A DNA stretch of 64,000 bases from Gamsiella multidivaricata. Its lineage: Eukaryota; Mortierellomycota; Mortierellomycetes; Mortierellales; Mortierellaceae. The stretch lies in NCBI RefSeq assembly GCF_025024155.1, contig NW_026251769.1, forward strand, positions 1 to 64,000, written 5' to 3'. Within the stretch, counting starts at the first letter, position 1. Each line of letters starts with the position of its first letter. Position numbers and translations under genes: made by a program. This document shows, piece after piece, positions 10,294 through 22,591 of this stretch. The notes beneath the pieces were generated by a model that did no database searches, was not told where the DNA came from, and saw only the letters and a program-made list of their open reading frames with translations.

Positions 10294-11917
10294 ATGGACA
10301 ATGCCTTGTTTCCGGACTCACTGATGCTTCGGCGGATCATCAACCGCCATACTAAAGACGCGCTCATCGACACGGCTCTGCGCTGGATCAACCTATATCC
10401 CATCACTCGGATCGGTGGAGAGCATTCAGACGAGGACGACAACGACAATGAAGATGAATACACTGGCCCATTGCTTGACAGCGAAGACAGGAAAGCCTGT
10501 GTATGGAGTATGTCCCTCGATGAATACAAAAGACACGTCGCGACGCGGTATGAAAACATGCGGGATAGCAGCACTAAGAAGACAATTGTCGACAGGATAT
10601 TGGGCGCCGATTGGAACACAGGGCTGAGTTCGCGACAGATCGCAGACTTGGATCTAGCATACTACTCTCAGCATGCAAGCCTCAAGAACTGGAAAGCTCT
10701 CAAGCTAGACTATGGAAATCAAAGTAAGCCCGGACTGCAATCATCTTCAATGCGGTTGTATCGACATATGAATAAGAGACGCTGATCGTACGTGTTTTCA
10801 TGAACTGACTTATCGCTAGGCGCATCCATCAAAGCTCATGTTGATCCGGCAAAGATCGAACGAGCTTTCTCGCATTACTTAGGCCCCTACTTCAAGCACG
10901 TAGGTCAATCATGTCAACCGAACCCAGGATACTGCTCGCCTTCGATTGAGACTAACGCGATGCCCTGCTAATTCTACAGCATGTACAGATTATGCAGGAG
11001 AAAGAGATGGTGTGGATCAGGATAAGCATTCATGACGGGCTGGCTCCCAATGGGCTTCCTGCACCAACAACCATCGTCTACTTTATCTGGTTCATCAACT
11101 CAGAATATCTCTTAGGCGTGACAATCAAGGTAGAGTGGAGGGAATTCATCATGGAGGTATGTTCAAAATCCATGTGTTGTGCGTATATGCTATCTGAAGA
11201 TGATAAAAAAGCGGAAACTAACCTGCACTGTACTCATGGAACACATGTCGCAGGCATTACTGCGTCTATTCAAGGCAAGCGAAATTGACGAGTGGCCATT
11301 AACGGGAAAGTCACCAACTTCATTGGCAGAGCTATTGCTTTATAAGGATTCGCAGGGACCGCATAGTCGATATAGACTGAACCAAGTCGACGAGAATCCG
11401 CTTTCAGGCAGCATTAAGAAGCGGAAACTTGAAGGTAATATAGATCTATCACAACAGCAATGCACAGAGTGAATTATTATTGACACTTTTCATTCCACGT
11501 CTCGAACCCTCTACACGTTCATATTGTTCAGATCCGTTCGACAAATATACAAAGGGTCGGCGGGACATTCGAGCTGAGGACATGGACAAGATCGCTACCA
11601 GAGATCGGTTTGTTGCAGCAGACTTTGGACCCAACGCGCAGCCTAGTCTTCAGAGGGTCGACATCCAGCTCAACGTGCCATACACAACGGAAGCCAAGAA
11701 CTTCAGCTTAGGTCGAATGACGAGGCAGCCTTTCCCGATTAAGGTGATCATTGAGGGCTCGAATGTGATTGAGGGGATCAAAAGTCTGATACCCCTTGGT
11801 GTGGCCAAGAACCCGATGCCAAAGTTCCTGACAGAGCTGCACTCAATGGCTACAAACACCATCATAGTTGATCTAGACGAGGAGAATGACAACAAGCAAT
11901 GTATTACAACTGGCTGA
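10294..11917 (+). CDS. CHL4: Kinetochore protein CENP-N/Chl4 homologue
   Basis: Deduced join: 10294-10723, 10820-10899, 10980-11156, 11254-11434, 11532-11917; 417 residues. CENP-N/Chl4 is a subunit of the inner-kinetochore CCAN/Ctf19 complex, where it binds CENP-A nucleosomes and CENP-L/Iml3. The N-terminus shows the helical Pyrin-like part, and the family block DRILGADWNTGLSSRQIADLD is readable at about residues 95-120. An acidic stretch (DEDDNDNEDE) is inserted at about 45-60. The C-terminal half has the conserved pattern PIKVIIEGSNVIEGIKSLI followed by a Gly/Pro turn and FLTELHSMATNTIIV. All intron phases agree. The start at 10294 follows the family N-terminus; the upstream ORF from 10106 is not needed. 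Its start lies 234 bp from that of the Abraxas-like gene, so the two probably share a bidirectional promoter. Confidence 0.82.
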
Positions 11918-12526
11918 ATGAATAAAGACAGCAGACCAAAAAGAAATATTTATAGTGGGCGGATGAGCAATGCATTGGTGCGGGCAAGGGTCATAATACA
12001 CGAGTGTCAACACAGGGCAATCGAAGAAGAGCGCACGGTTCAAGCACGCACCATTGAAAGCATTGCTAAGTGGTTGAGCCATTCATGGTCGGGTGCTCTG
12101 ACGATCCTCTTTCCCCCTTTTTTTTGCAGCGGTGCACAGATGTTAGCGCGGCACAGACCGATGCACACAACACTGCAGTGCTCTGATTCACGCTGGTCTG
12201 CATCTTCAGAAACGCCCACGGGTAAGGTCTACTTCTTGGAAGAGGACCACGACCATGACCAGGAGGAACAAGAAAAAAAATAGACAGGCAGACAGAGGTA
12301 AAGGACGTATAGAGCAGGAAGGACGGCGGAGGAGGCATTCTCTGGGGGATCTTTTTGGTTAAAGCTGGGAAGGTATTCGTTTTTTGTTCAATTGCCTCCA
12401 TTTTCAATAACTCCTTCTGCAAGTGACATAAAGGAGATAGGCCCTCTCATTTCTCAAGATTCACATTCCTTTCTTCTTCTTCTCTCATCATTCCTCTTCC
12501 TGCCAGTCGGGGCTCTGTCTCTACGC
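11918..12526. other. Intergenic; promoter and leader of the FUSC gene
   Basis: A 366-nt plus-strand ORF starting at 11918 has no recognisable domain and runs into CCCCTTTTTTTTGCAG-like sequence, so I do not call it. T/C-rich sequence from about 12470 to 12510 precedes the next start. Confidence 0.45.
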
Positions 12527-15500
12527 ATGGCTCATGTCCCATTAAACATCACTGATCCTAATGACACTCCACAGCTCCACAGCAGCCTAGAAACCCCTCT
12601 GCAGCAGGAGCCAATTGACAGTATCGTGGGCACGCATAAGAATGATTCCACAATGGCTTCGGGGTCTTTGGATAACGCAATGACATTGTCCTCAAAGCGT
12701 GCCATGCCAAACCAGCCACTCAGATACGACCGGGACTTGGAGCAAGACACTTCCGCACACAACCCATCTGCACTTCAAACGGGGACGGAGGACACTGCCG
12801 CATCTTCGCTACCTCTACCAATCAGCAGTACATTATTGCCTCGTAATGCTGTTGGAGCAGCAGCTGGAGAAGGAACTCAGAGTGTATCGTTTTCTCCATT
12901 ACCGGCAGGACGGCCCTTCTCAGAGTCCTACCCGGCGCGTCGCACGAACGAATTTACGCCTTCGCCAGCCAGGTCACTCGTGCAAGTGCTCGAGGCTGCA
13001 GAGGTCGCTCAGGCCATGCAGCGACATGGTGGACGGGGCGATCCTTCCCCAGCAGATCAAGATATGGATACACATTGGGAAACACACGCATCTGTGGGCA
13101 CTGGCATCTCTGCCGTGCACTTTCAGCCCCAGAGGACACACCACCATGGACATCGAGGCCGCACTGGATCAGGAATGGGGTGGATGGGTACTAGCGCGCC
13201 TGAGAGTCGCTTCAGCGAGTTTGAGGTCGTATACGATGACGGTATTCGCAAACAGAGAACGTTCAGCTTAACGACTGAACTGGACAATGACGACGAGTAT
13301 GTTAGATCCAGCCATGCAGCTGACAATGGGTACTTGCTGCATGTTGAATTGCTTGAAATTGACAGCAACCTTATATCACCAGTTCAGACGATAGTGATGG
13401 TTCTGAGAGTAGCCCTCTGCTCGAATACCAAGGGTCCCAGGCACGATATGGTCAGGATCTTCACAGTATCCACATGCATGATGGAGGCAACGGATCAGAT
13501 CCAACGCCTCTTGCCCACTCTGCGTCCTCCTCGGGCAAGTTGCCATTTCACCAACCCCAGTCAGCCGCGTCTAATGGACGATACCTTCCTGGATCATCCA
13601 GGAGCAACAATCCCTTCGCCTACCTTATCACTGCCATCCTCACCGCATTTCACCACATCGCCCACTTCAGACTGTCACTCCCCAATAGGCGGATACTAAA
13701 GGCATCCATAGCATATCTCTTGGGGTGCCTTGTATCATTTACGCCATTCTTTCTGCCATATATTGGTACCTCTGGCCATTTAGCGGCCACCTCTGCCGTG
13801 TTCTTTAACCCAGCCAAGTCTCTCGGTCGAATGGTCGATGCCGTCACCGCAGGACTCTCTGCAATCGCATTCGGATTCTTGGTGTCTCTCGGGAGCATGG
13901 CAAGCGCGCTTTGGTTCAATAGCAGAAACATGTACATTTGGGGTCATGTGGTTAGTGTAGTTGTCTTTGGAGGCGGCTCTACGTTTATCATCGCCTACGC
14001 AAAGGCCTACTTTAATCGGCCCACGGTCAATGTAGGCAAGTCTGAGTTGTGTTAGTTTCTGAACAATGAGGATTATATACCCCTCTTGACAGTCGAACTT
14101 ACATTGTTACATTGACTTCTTTCCTCTAATGCTTTCCGCGTCAATTAGCCTGCACCCTCTCTCATATCGCGATCCTGGTAACCCTAACAAAGGAGGGTGC
14201 TATGTCGCTGGCCGACTTCAACCTGACGCGAGTGCTTGCCATTACAACGTCGATGCTCTTGGGAGTTGTCATTTCGACCGTTGTTAGTATATTCCTTTGG
14301 CCCGAGAGTGCGCACGAGAAGCTAAGGTATGACTCACCTTACTGCCGTACTGTATCAATGACACGCAGACATGCTCATTACAATAGTGAATTTAATGTTT
14401 GATTGTCCTTAACGCGCCTGCCCAATAGACAGGACATGGGAAAGTCGTTGAGTTCTTTCCGTCTTTTGCTCAAGCTGTTAACGAAGACGTTTCTCCTCGA
14501 GGCCGATACTACGCCATTCGGTTCAGAGTCGGTTCAAAAGTTGATCGAGACACAAGTCAAATCATTTTCAGCACTGGCAAAGTCTTTGGAGGAGGCACAG
14601 CTCGAATTTCCAGGATCCGGCATCTCCAAGTATGAGGATTGTGTCAAGTCCCTCAACACCCTCGCTCAGTATTTGAACGGCCTTCGGAGCTCTTGTGGAC
14701 TACAGTATGACATGCTCAAAAGAGATGAGCAGAGAAAAGGCGGTGATTCTCACAACCAGCCGGGACAGGCAACTGCTGGTAATGGTGCGGCTGCACCTAG
14801 ATCTGGAGCAGCAGGAAGGCGAGCCCTGGGCATGGGCATGAGGATGCCCTCATATAGCCTTATCGGTAGCCTGACCTCGGACCAGGAACAGAATACGAGT
14901 GCGGAACTGATCGATTTCTTGGATCATGTTGGAAAGCCCATGAAATCTCTTGCTTTGACTTGCAAGTTGACTATCGAGCACCTGCAGGAAATCTTCACCA
15001 GTACCGATGTTGCCCGCCCAACCGACCTCGAGAGATTCGGTAGTCGCTCAAAGGCGTATCAAACCCACACAGGACAAAGCGGATACGACAGTACAGGAAT
15101 GATTTCAGACTCGGTCTTTGACGTTGGCACATCTCGTGTCCACCACGGCTCTCTTCACGACTCATCAAAGAGGAATCCCAGTTTCGAAAACATGCAGCAC
15201 AATCTCGCCAAGGCTCTGGACATCTTTGAGGCCGCCAACTCAAAGGCTTTGAAGCGATTTTATTCGCACCAACATAGGCGACGGTCAGAAAATTTCCAGC
15301 GGCCGATTGGCATAACCAAGCACACGAGTGAACCGTCACTGTTCGATATTGCCTCAGGCACAGCAGGTTCCGCGACTGATACTGGCATAGGAATGGGTTT
15401 CGGGGCCGGAATTGACGGTGAATTATCAGCTGAAAAGGCCCCCATCGGCGAACAGATCTTTTTGGTATACTTTTTCGTTTTTAACCTCATGGAGTTTTCA

Positions 15501-18374
15501 AGGGAGCTATCGCAGCTTGTGAGCTGTGTTGAAATATTAGTGGACGGAGACGAGGGCCTGCTGCTCTGGATCGAAAGGAACAGGCAATCTTGGTGGCGGA
15601 GAGTCTGGTTCAACCTCACTGGCTTTCCTAGGAGACTGAGGCGACATCCGGCGGAAAGTAATCCGGTTGACAGCTTTGATGGTAAGATCGATGGACTAGA
15701 GGCAATATGTGCGCTTTATTATTATTATTTTTACTCCGGATGTAGCTAACTGAATAGTGTTTTCACAACCTATCTAGACCCTGAGACTAGCCATGATCCT
15801 CCAAACAGTGACCCCAGTCATCATCCTGGTCACGGATCTATACCTCACAACGCCTCTGATCACCAGCAATACAATAGCCACGGAAGCACAAGGTTCCGCA
15901 GGAGACGCAAGGAGAGATTGTTCCCGAAGCCCAACATCCACAACAAAGCAAACACGCTGCAGACACCGGTGCCGTCCACCTTTACACAGCGTTGGTCCAC
16001 CCGCCTCTGGAAATTCCTGCACCTCTTCCGTTCGTTCCAGGTCAAATATGCGGTCAAGGCAGCATTCAGCACTATTGTTCTTTTGATCCCTGCCTTTGTT
16101 GACTTGACTCGTCCGTACTTCGTACAGTACCGAGGCGAATGGGCGTTGATTTCGATGTTGATTGTGATGGTCCCGACCGTGGGGGGAACGAACATTGTGG
16201 GCATCTACAGGATCATGGGCACAGTTGTAGGGTGCTACATAGGAGTCGCCGTGTACGTCTTGTTTCCAGCACAGCAGATCATGTTGCCAATATGCTGCTT
16301 CCTGTTCGCAATCCCCAACTTTTACCTGGTACTCTGCTCAAGCTATCCCAGGATCGGACAAGTTACCTTACTGGCCTTCAACTTGGTTCTGCTCCAGACT
16401 TACAATCGCAAAAACGACGACGGTACTGTTCCGCCAGATGAAGACGATGAGGACGACGATATGCCAGGATTTCCGTCTCCTTCGGCGATACTACGCAGGA
16501 TGGGTTCCCTTACGATGAACAGACCTCACGATCCGACCCATGTCGATATTGTCTGGACTATCGCATTTCATCGTGCGGTGGCAGTCAGTATTGGCGTCGT
16601 TACTGGCGTGTTGATAACGAGCTATATCTGGCCGTATGAGGCGCGCGTGGAACTCCGAAAGGGTCTGAGCGATCTCTTGCTAAACATCAGTTGGTTGTAT
16701 AACCGGCTCGTGTCTGTGTATTCGACCAACTTGGACCGAGTATCGGTCATTCCGCCATCGGACCATCAGCAGAAGGATCGATCAAGGTTCCGGGAATTTG
16801 TGAGGAGAACGACCTTTCAGGAACGCTTCCAAGAGCCGAATGAAGAGCAACAGGATGCTGCAGGCAACTCCAATGATATGGACATTGAGAGGATGAACAA
16901 GGAGTTTATGGCGATTGAGCTCTCCCTTCAGTTGCAGCTCCTACGACTCTATGCCTTGCTGGAGGAAACACCAAACGAACCACGTCTGAAGGGCAAGTTC
17001 CCTATCGGAACCTACAAGAACATGCTGGGCAGCTGCCAAAACATTCTAGATCGATTCTTATCCATGCGACTGGTCATCACCAAGGACGAATGGCTCGAGA
17101 GTGCCAGACGCGATTTTATTGTTCCTGTAAACAGGGAGCGCAGGGAAATGGTCGGCAATGTACTCTTGTACTTTTACACGATCGCCTCGGCTCTACGCCT
17201 CAAGACTCCCCTTCCACCGTACCTGCCGCCTGCCAACAACGCTCGTCTGCGGTTGATCCAGAAGATTCGACAGCTCCCCGTGGTCCAGAACAAGGTGGTG
17301 ATGACGGAGGACAATGATGATAGGTATATTTTTTATTATGCGTATGCGCTCGTGATGGAGGACGTTATCCGCGAACTGGAACGACTTGGCCGGTGGTCAC
17401 AGGATCTGTTTGGTGTGATTACGCCGGCAGCCGAGTTTGAGGCATGGTTCACCAACGACGGAGTGGCACCTTTGATTTTACCATCCCCAGATTTGCCCTC
17501 GTCCGCGACCCGCGAGGCACCTCAGTCACCTTACCACGATGTAGACCAGCCCTACCAATATCCAACGTTACAGAGACACGAGCGACCGGTAATGTCTCCG
17601 GAACAGCAGGAGCAGGGACAGAGCCCATCTCGACAACAACCCGGCTTGTCTCCTCGTAAATATCACCATGCTGACGAGCACAGCGGGCTGCTTGATTCTG
17701 GGGCGCAAAGTACTTCGAACTATCGGTCTGTCGGAAACTCGGTCAATGAGCGAGAGGACATGTTTTATCTTGACTTCCATGATCCCTTCAGGGATTCAAA
17801 CCCCATCTCAATGGGCGAAGATGCGGATGGCGACAAGCATATGGATACGACTGCATCATTTCGGGGACAAGCTCTTTCTCAAAAGTCGGGACGAAGAATC
17901 CAGAACTCACATTCATTAAACTCAACAACTTCAGCCTCGCGGGACCAGCGGCACCAGGGCAGTCAAGGAGGTCAAAGCAGGCGGAGTCAAGGTTCGCAAG
18001 ACAGCCAGGGCTATGGGGCGATATCTCGGGACCCTAGCGGAAGCGGTACTGCTGGATCAAGGTCCAGGAAGACAAGCACACACTCATCGTGGTCTTCCTC
18101 CCAAGGTACGAGCGTCGTAGGTGGACTAGAGATCCAACCGGCAGGCAGCAATGGTAATGGCGGTCGGCCGGAGAGGCCCTTGACAGCATCCATCTCTGCG
18201 ACGCGTCTTGGGTATGAACCAAACATCCTTAGACAGCCGCTAGTTCAGGAGCCTCAACAGCAGCAGCAGCAGAGCGTTGGTCGTAGGGTGGCATCTGGGT
18301 CGAATTCGGTATCGCATGCGTCATCGGAGGAAAGGATTGCGGATTTAGAGAGACCAATCCAGGAAGACGAATGA
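12527..18374 (+). CDS. Large FUSC/aromatic-acid-exporter-like membrane protein (Brefeldin A sensitivity-related, DUF2421)
   Basis: Deduced join: 12527-13296, 13383-14050, 14149-14326, 14429-15681, 15778-18374; 1821 residues. The fourth intron boundary at 14050 uses a GTTAGT donor required by phase. About 280 polar N-terminal residues precede a first FUSC/ArAE-type membrane domain (ILKASIAYLLGCLVSFTPFF, NPAKSLGRMVDAVTAG, LTRVLAITTSMLLGVVISTV). A long soluble helical region follows, then a second membrane domain (VKYAVKAAFSTIVLLIPAFV, ISMLIVMVPTVGGTNIVGIY, GCYIGVAVYVLF, VAVSIGVVTGVLITSYIWPY) and a DUF2421-type helical domain. The C-tail is Gln/Ser-rich and low complexity. Fungal relatives are ER or plasma-membrane proteins linked loosely to Brefeldin A sensitivity and organic anion export; the real substrate is unknown. 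Confidence 0.8.
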
Positions 18375-19645
18375 CCCTGTACTGCCAAGTAATAATGTGA
18401 AGATATAACAATAATTCATACCTCGAGTGTCTCTAGAAACGATATGTTCCTTGGATCAGAACGTTTTACTTTTTATGTACCAGAAGAAACCATGGTAATA
18501 GAGAGATGATACTCCTTCATGTCATGCTTGGTGACTCTTCACAGCTTTCAATGAAGAAGGATCGTTTGGCACTTCTGAATTGAAACCACTTATCGCTGCT
18601 GCTTGAGCGGGAAGATGATCCCAGAAAGAGAGTCCTGCTCCAAGTAAGCTGTTCGAGCAGCCTGGAGAGGAATTGGCTCAGTAAGATCATTAGTATGCAT
18701 GTCATCGAAGCTGAGAATCGAAGCTGAAAAAGACATTAAGGACCCGCAGCCAACTTCGTGGTGCTTGTTAGATTGTTGTCGTTGGGCGCTCAGTTTTTTG
18801 CCGATTTCGCTTATCATTTGTCGACGCCGGCTAATGGCTCAATATTCTTGTGAAATGTTACACTTTTGGACGCCATTCTACCTTGGGCAGCCAGTACGTC
18901 TTCGTGTCCTCGGGCAGAGGGAGGGCGAGGTCGATGTAATCTGGTGACGGATAAATACACCAGTTTTTGCGCCAGGTGGATATGTTGACGTTCAATGCCG
19001 CATGGGCACTCAGGCGTCCACTCATCCTAAACATCTGGGATCAAAGTCCCCACTCCTTGTATTTAGGGGACCCTGTATGGAACTTGGCCTTCAGGCTTGC
19101 TGCGACAGCGGCGCGCCTGAAGAGTCTGAGATATTGCACCATCGAACCCTACGGCAGTAAAAAGTTCACCTTGTTGCTAGGGCTGAGTGAACGGATGCTT
19201 ACCTGAGCCCAGCGTTTGCCGCCAGTTATTTGACCTCACATTTAAAAAAAGCGCAATGTTTGAATTCGATGTATCCAGCATAGCACCTTCCTTTGATGCC
19301 TTTAGGAAGGGCCTACCTAGAGTACTATCCCGGTACTGCACTACCGTGTTGGAGGTATTGGCGTCCCTGTCTACAAGGAGTGCTGTCGTTCGAATCCTCA
19401 TTTCAATCGTACTGCATACGAGATACATGCAGATGTAGCATGGGTACCAGGGGTCTCTTTCAAGTCTCTCAGGAAGCGATAGGAATATCTCTAAGATGCT
19501 CGCAATGTTACACGACAATACAGTCCATTTCCACAGTTCACACGCTCACCGTCTGCGCCCCTCGCCCTCTCTTTTTTTCATTCCTTCAAAGTGCCCTCAT
19601 ACAGACCTCTTCCACTCCACTTCCACCTCCTTAACCATTACGACA
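18375..19645. other. Intergenic with possible decayed small gene on minus strand
   Basis: No supported gene. On the minus strand 19142-18858 reads as a basic, mitochondrial-presequence-like N-terminus (MVQYLRLFRRAAVAASLKAK) and continues to YWLPKVEWRPKV, broken by one in-frame TGA at 19043-19041. A short open frame of 75 residues follows at 18817-18590, ending QDSLSGIIFPLKQQR. Neither is recognised. They could be exons of one poorly resolved or decayed gene. Confidence 0.3.
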
Positions 19646-20304
19646 ATGACAGATCTCAAAACTCGCTTCGCCAGGGTGTGGCCCCGTCTCGTCGTCGGTC
19701 TCTGGGCCAGCCACGACCTTCTCACAGACCTTGGTATTCTGTATATAGGTCTACGAGCTGACAGCCTTCTCAAGAGTACGTTAGCCTTGGTATGGATACC
19801 ATGTTAAAAGAACCCCTTCGCCTTATCTCCCCATTGACAACCTCTTTGTTCTATTTCTCGACAGATGGATATTTCCGTGGCTATCTGTCCAATTCACCCG
19901 AAGAAGAAGAACGCATCGTCAAGGCCACCCTCATCTTCGTGGGGGGCCTCTTTTCAGTCATTGACGTCGTTGCTCTCTATGCAGCCGTCCGTAAATCAAT
20001 TACTGCCACGAAAATCTCCTTGGCTGTCTGGTGTTTCCGCATGGCTGCTTCCTTCCTGACCCTGCTGTTCATGAGCTTCGTCCTGTTCTTAAGCGACGAG
20101 ACCCGAGATCACATGCCCCGCCCGGGAGTTCAAGCTGTTTGCCTCTGGGTAATGCGTCTGTTTTCGCAACTCCTCTATGGATGGTCGCTGGTGGTAATCT
20201 TGAGGGACCTGAGAGGTCAGGGCAGGAACATATGGGGCCGTTTGGTCGGACCGCATGAGCAGCCTGTGTATGAGGAAGCACATATCCGCCTCCCAGTGGA
20301 GTAG
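19646..20304 (+). CDS. Small multipass membrane protein, unknown function
   Basis: Two exons, 19646-19775 and 19865-20304, giving 189 residues. Four hydrophobic segments are visible: LVVGLWASHDLLTDLGILYI (about 15-35), ATLIFVGGLFSVIDVVALYA (about 60-80), a segment around FRMAASFLTLLFMSFVLFL (about 98-120) and VCLWVMRLFSQLLYGWSLVV (about 138-158). The C-tail is short and charged, ending RLPVE. No motif for a known enzyme or transporter family is seen. It converges on the GT71 gene, with 130 bp between stop codons. Confidence 0.65.
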
Positions 20305-20434
20305 GGCGGCCATGTATTGACCAACTACCATGTCAATCTAGCAAGGATACAAGCGCCCCTTCATTCCTGGACATTGATGACAATAAATAATCGGATTATC
20401 TATGCATGATTATTTTGTATTTTTCTATGCTTCT

Positions 20435-22210
20435 TTATATGGCTTCCTTGTTACCGTTCCCGCCCTTGGCGCCCTCGGACTTGGTCAACTTGGGGATCTC
20501 CAAGATGTTCTTGTAGTCAGGCTGGTTCAACTCGACCGCGACATCCCTATCCGCCTTCAATATCTCGAACGCAATTTGACGCTGCTCCCATTCCACCTCC
20601 ATAATCGCACCAGGCGACTTCTGTATCAAGCACGAGGTTCCAAAGTCCCATGCTCCGTCCTCGTCCTTCATATATGCTGTGTACTTGAGGTATGGCGATT
20701 TCTGTGTAAATTTATCCCGCACCACACCCGAGTTCCACCACAGCGGCTGTCCCTTGTAGTCGAAATGCAGCTGATTTCCACAGACGCGGTCCATGTTGGC
20801 GCTGCTCCGATGTGTTTGTTCTCCAGTGGAGGGGTTGATAGGGTTGGTCGCTGTTAGGGTCTCGCCCTCCAGATAACGGTCGATTTCCTCCTGCGGCAGC
20901 ACCTCCTTGTATGGGATGGCATCACCGACGTTTCCAATGACACCGCCTCGGTAGCGGATAAACGAGTACCGCTCCTGGATCATCTCCATAGCAATCCAGA
21001 ACGATTCCTTGTCTCCCCATGTCCGTTTGTAGGTCACTTGGTTGCGCTCATAGTAGTCATTGATCTTGCAGATCGCCAATAGGCTCAGGAAATGCCGCTT
21101 CTTGTCCATTACGACAACGCCGGATTCCATTTCATGGTCACCCTTCTGTTTGAACCACCGTGTCTTGGAAGGATGGTTGGACATGGATGGCAAGAACGAC
21201 TCCAGCCACTGCTTCTTGTCACCGCCGGCACCCGGGAATAGGGTTCTGTCGTAAAAATAGACGGTTCCGGTTTCCTTATAGCCCTCGTCTTCAAACATCA
21301 CCTCGGGGTCCGCCAAAAAGTACGCATCCGAGTCCATGAGGATTGCCTCGCTGAACTTGCTGGCCAGCAGTGCAAAAGGTTTGATGGCCCATCCTCCCAG
21401 CTTGAGCATGTCGTTGTCGATCACGGTCATGATGTCTATAGTCCGAACGTTCTCGAGCTGCTCGTACCAGGCACGGTTCTCTGCGCTGAGGTCCCTTTCC
21501 CCCATGTAGTAGATCTCAACGGGCAATTTCGACTTGACGACTTCTCTCAAGACCTTGAGGGCCGCCCGAGCATACTTTGTATGGCCATTGCCGACGCACA
21601 TGACGATGCCTCTGCCCCCTTGTTCGTATTCCCGAAAGAGGTCGTAGATCATGTTGTGATGCTTCCGGATCCAGGGGAACGTCACCTGCTCCAGTCGTTG
21701 CAGGAGCTGGACCGCTGGTGCAATGTCTGTTGGTGGCGCATTATAAAACTGATTCTGATTGCCCTTCTTGACCAATTCATCGTGATACCCCTTGAGAGAG
21801 TGCCAGAGTGCCTTGTAGATCCGAAGCCGTTTTGTGAGGACGCTGAAATAGTCCTCCTTGAGCAGATATGGATTGTTGTTGTTCTCGGATGATGGCTCTT
21901 GGAAGGGTGAATCTGTCAGGTACTCCACAACCCTCTGTCCTTCGGGTGTCCTGAGTGCAGCGGTGTCTCCTTTGGTCCAGGGCTTGATGTCGTCCGGGTT
22001 GAAGGTGGCGATATGATGGGTATAGTAGACGTCGTGCTCGGTTGCCTCCTTGGGGACAGACTGGACCTGACCGTCCTCGTCAATTGAGAATTCGAATGAG
22101 CCCTGGTACCTTGAGACGGAGGCCAAAGTGAAGAAGATGACGAGGACAACAATAATACGCAACGTCTGCGTCTTACGAAGTGTTGACGAGAGGAAGGTTA
22201 TAATCTGCAT
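20435..22210 (-). CDS. Alpha-1,3-mannosyltransferase, GT71 (Mnn1/Mnn2-type)
   Basis: Single-exon gene of 591 residues. The ATG at 22210 places a signal anchor immediately (LRIIVVLVIFFTLASVSRY, about 17-36), the type II topology of Golgi glycosyltransferases. The stem is followed by the GT71 catalytic domain: GIVMCVGNGHTKYARAALKV, then VEIYYMGERDLS, the sugar-contacting AWYEQLENVRTIDI, and the metal-binding DxD in EAILMDSDAYFLADPEVMF. Later blocks (GVVVMDKKRHFLSLLAICK, WGDKESFWIAMEM) also fit. Family members extend outer-chain N-glycan or O-glycan mannose branches in the Golgi from GDP-mannose; which linkage this one makes cannot be read from sequence. An upstream in-frame extension has no ATG. 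Confidence 0.85.
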   Translation of the reverse strand: MQIITFLSSTLRKTQTLRIIVVLVIFFTLASVSRYQGSFEFSIDEDGQVQSVPKEATEHDVYYTHHIATFNPDDIKPWTKGDTAALRTPEGQRVVEYLTDSPFQEPSSENNNNPYLLKEDYFSVLTKRLRIYKALWHSLKGYHDELVKKGNQNQFYNAPPTDIAPAVQLLQRLEQVTFPWIRKHHNMIYDLFREYEQGGRGIVMCVGNGHTKYARAALKVLREVVKSKLPVEIYYMGERDLSAENRAWYEQLENVRTIDIMTVIDNDMLKLGGWAIKPFALLASKFSEAILMDSDAYFLADPEVMFEDEGYKETGTVYFYDRTLFPGAGGDKKQWLESFLPSMSNHPSKTRWFKQKGDHEMESGVVVMDKKRHFLSLLAICKINDYYERNQVTYKRTWGDKESFWIAMEMIQERYSFIRYRGGVIGNVGDAIPYKEVLPQEEIDRYLEGETLTATNPINPSTGEQTHRSSANMDRVCGNQLHFDYKGQPLWWNSGVVRDKFTQKSPYLKYTAYMKDEDGAWDFGTSCLIQKSPGAIMEVEWEQRQIAFEILKADRDVAVELNQPDYKNILEIPKLTKSEGAKGGNGNKEAI

Positions 22211-22591
22211 TATGATTGTTGTATGCAGAGTAGAGTGGAGCAAATTGGGCTGTAAAAGTGAGGGGGACCCCTGTCTTGGTTGCCGATGATTAGAAGCAGA
22301 GAGTGGAGATGAGGGAGAAGAGATGAGTGGCGGGGCTGATGGTGTGCGGCTGTTCCTGTTGATTGGATATTCTATTCATAGGTTCTGTCATTAATCTGAC
22401 GGAGTATGTCAGGAAAAACGGTCCAACGTGGGCGACGCGGGCTCTCTGCGAGCTCCCCCTAATATCATCTCCATTTCCAGGCACGCTTTTGCTACCAATC
22501 GATCCATATCATGTTTCATATTCATTTATTTCTTAACCACACATATCTGAATACGTTGGCCGCGTTTTCGTTTTCTCATCGGGCCAAGGGC
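22211..22591. other. Intergenic upstream of GT71 and downstream of MPE1
   Basis: No coding signal recognised. It serves as promoter for the minus-strand GT71 gene and 3' region of MPE1. Confidence 0.5.

Noticed and set aside
10106..10324. Possible N-terminal extension of the CENP-N/Chl4 gene
   Set aside because: Different frame with no splice site joining it; the family N-terminus starts at 10294.
11918..12283. 121-residue plus ORF following the CENP-N/Chl4 stop
   Set aside because: Starts directly after the stop codon and has no recognisable feature; most likely 3' UTR and promoter.
19041..19043. Selenocysteine read-through of the TGA in the minus-strand stretch
   Set aside because: No SECIS-like element or Sec-protein motif; decay or a missed intron is simpler.
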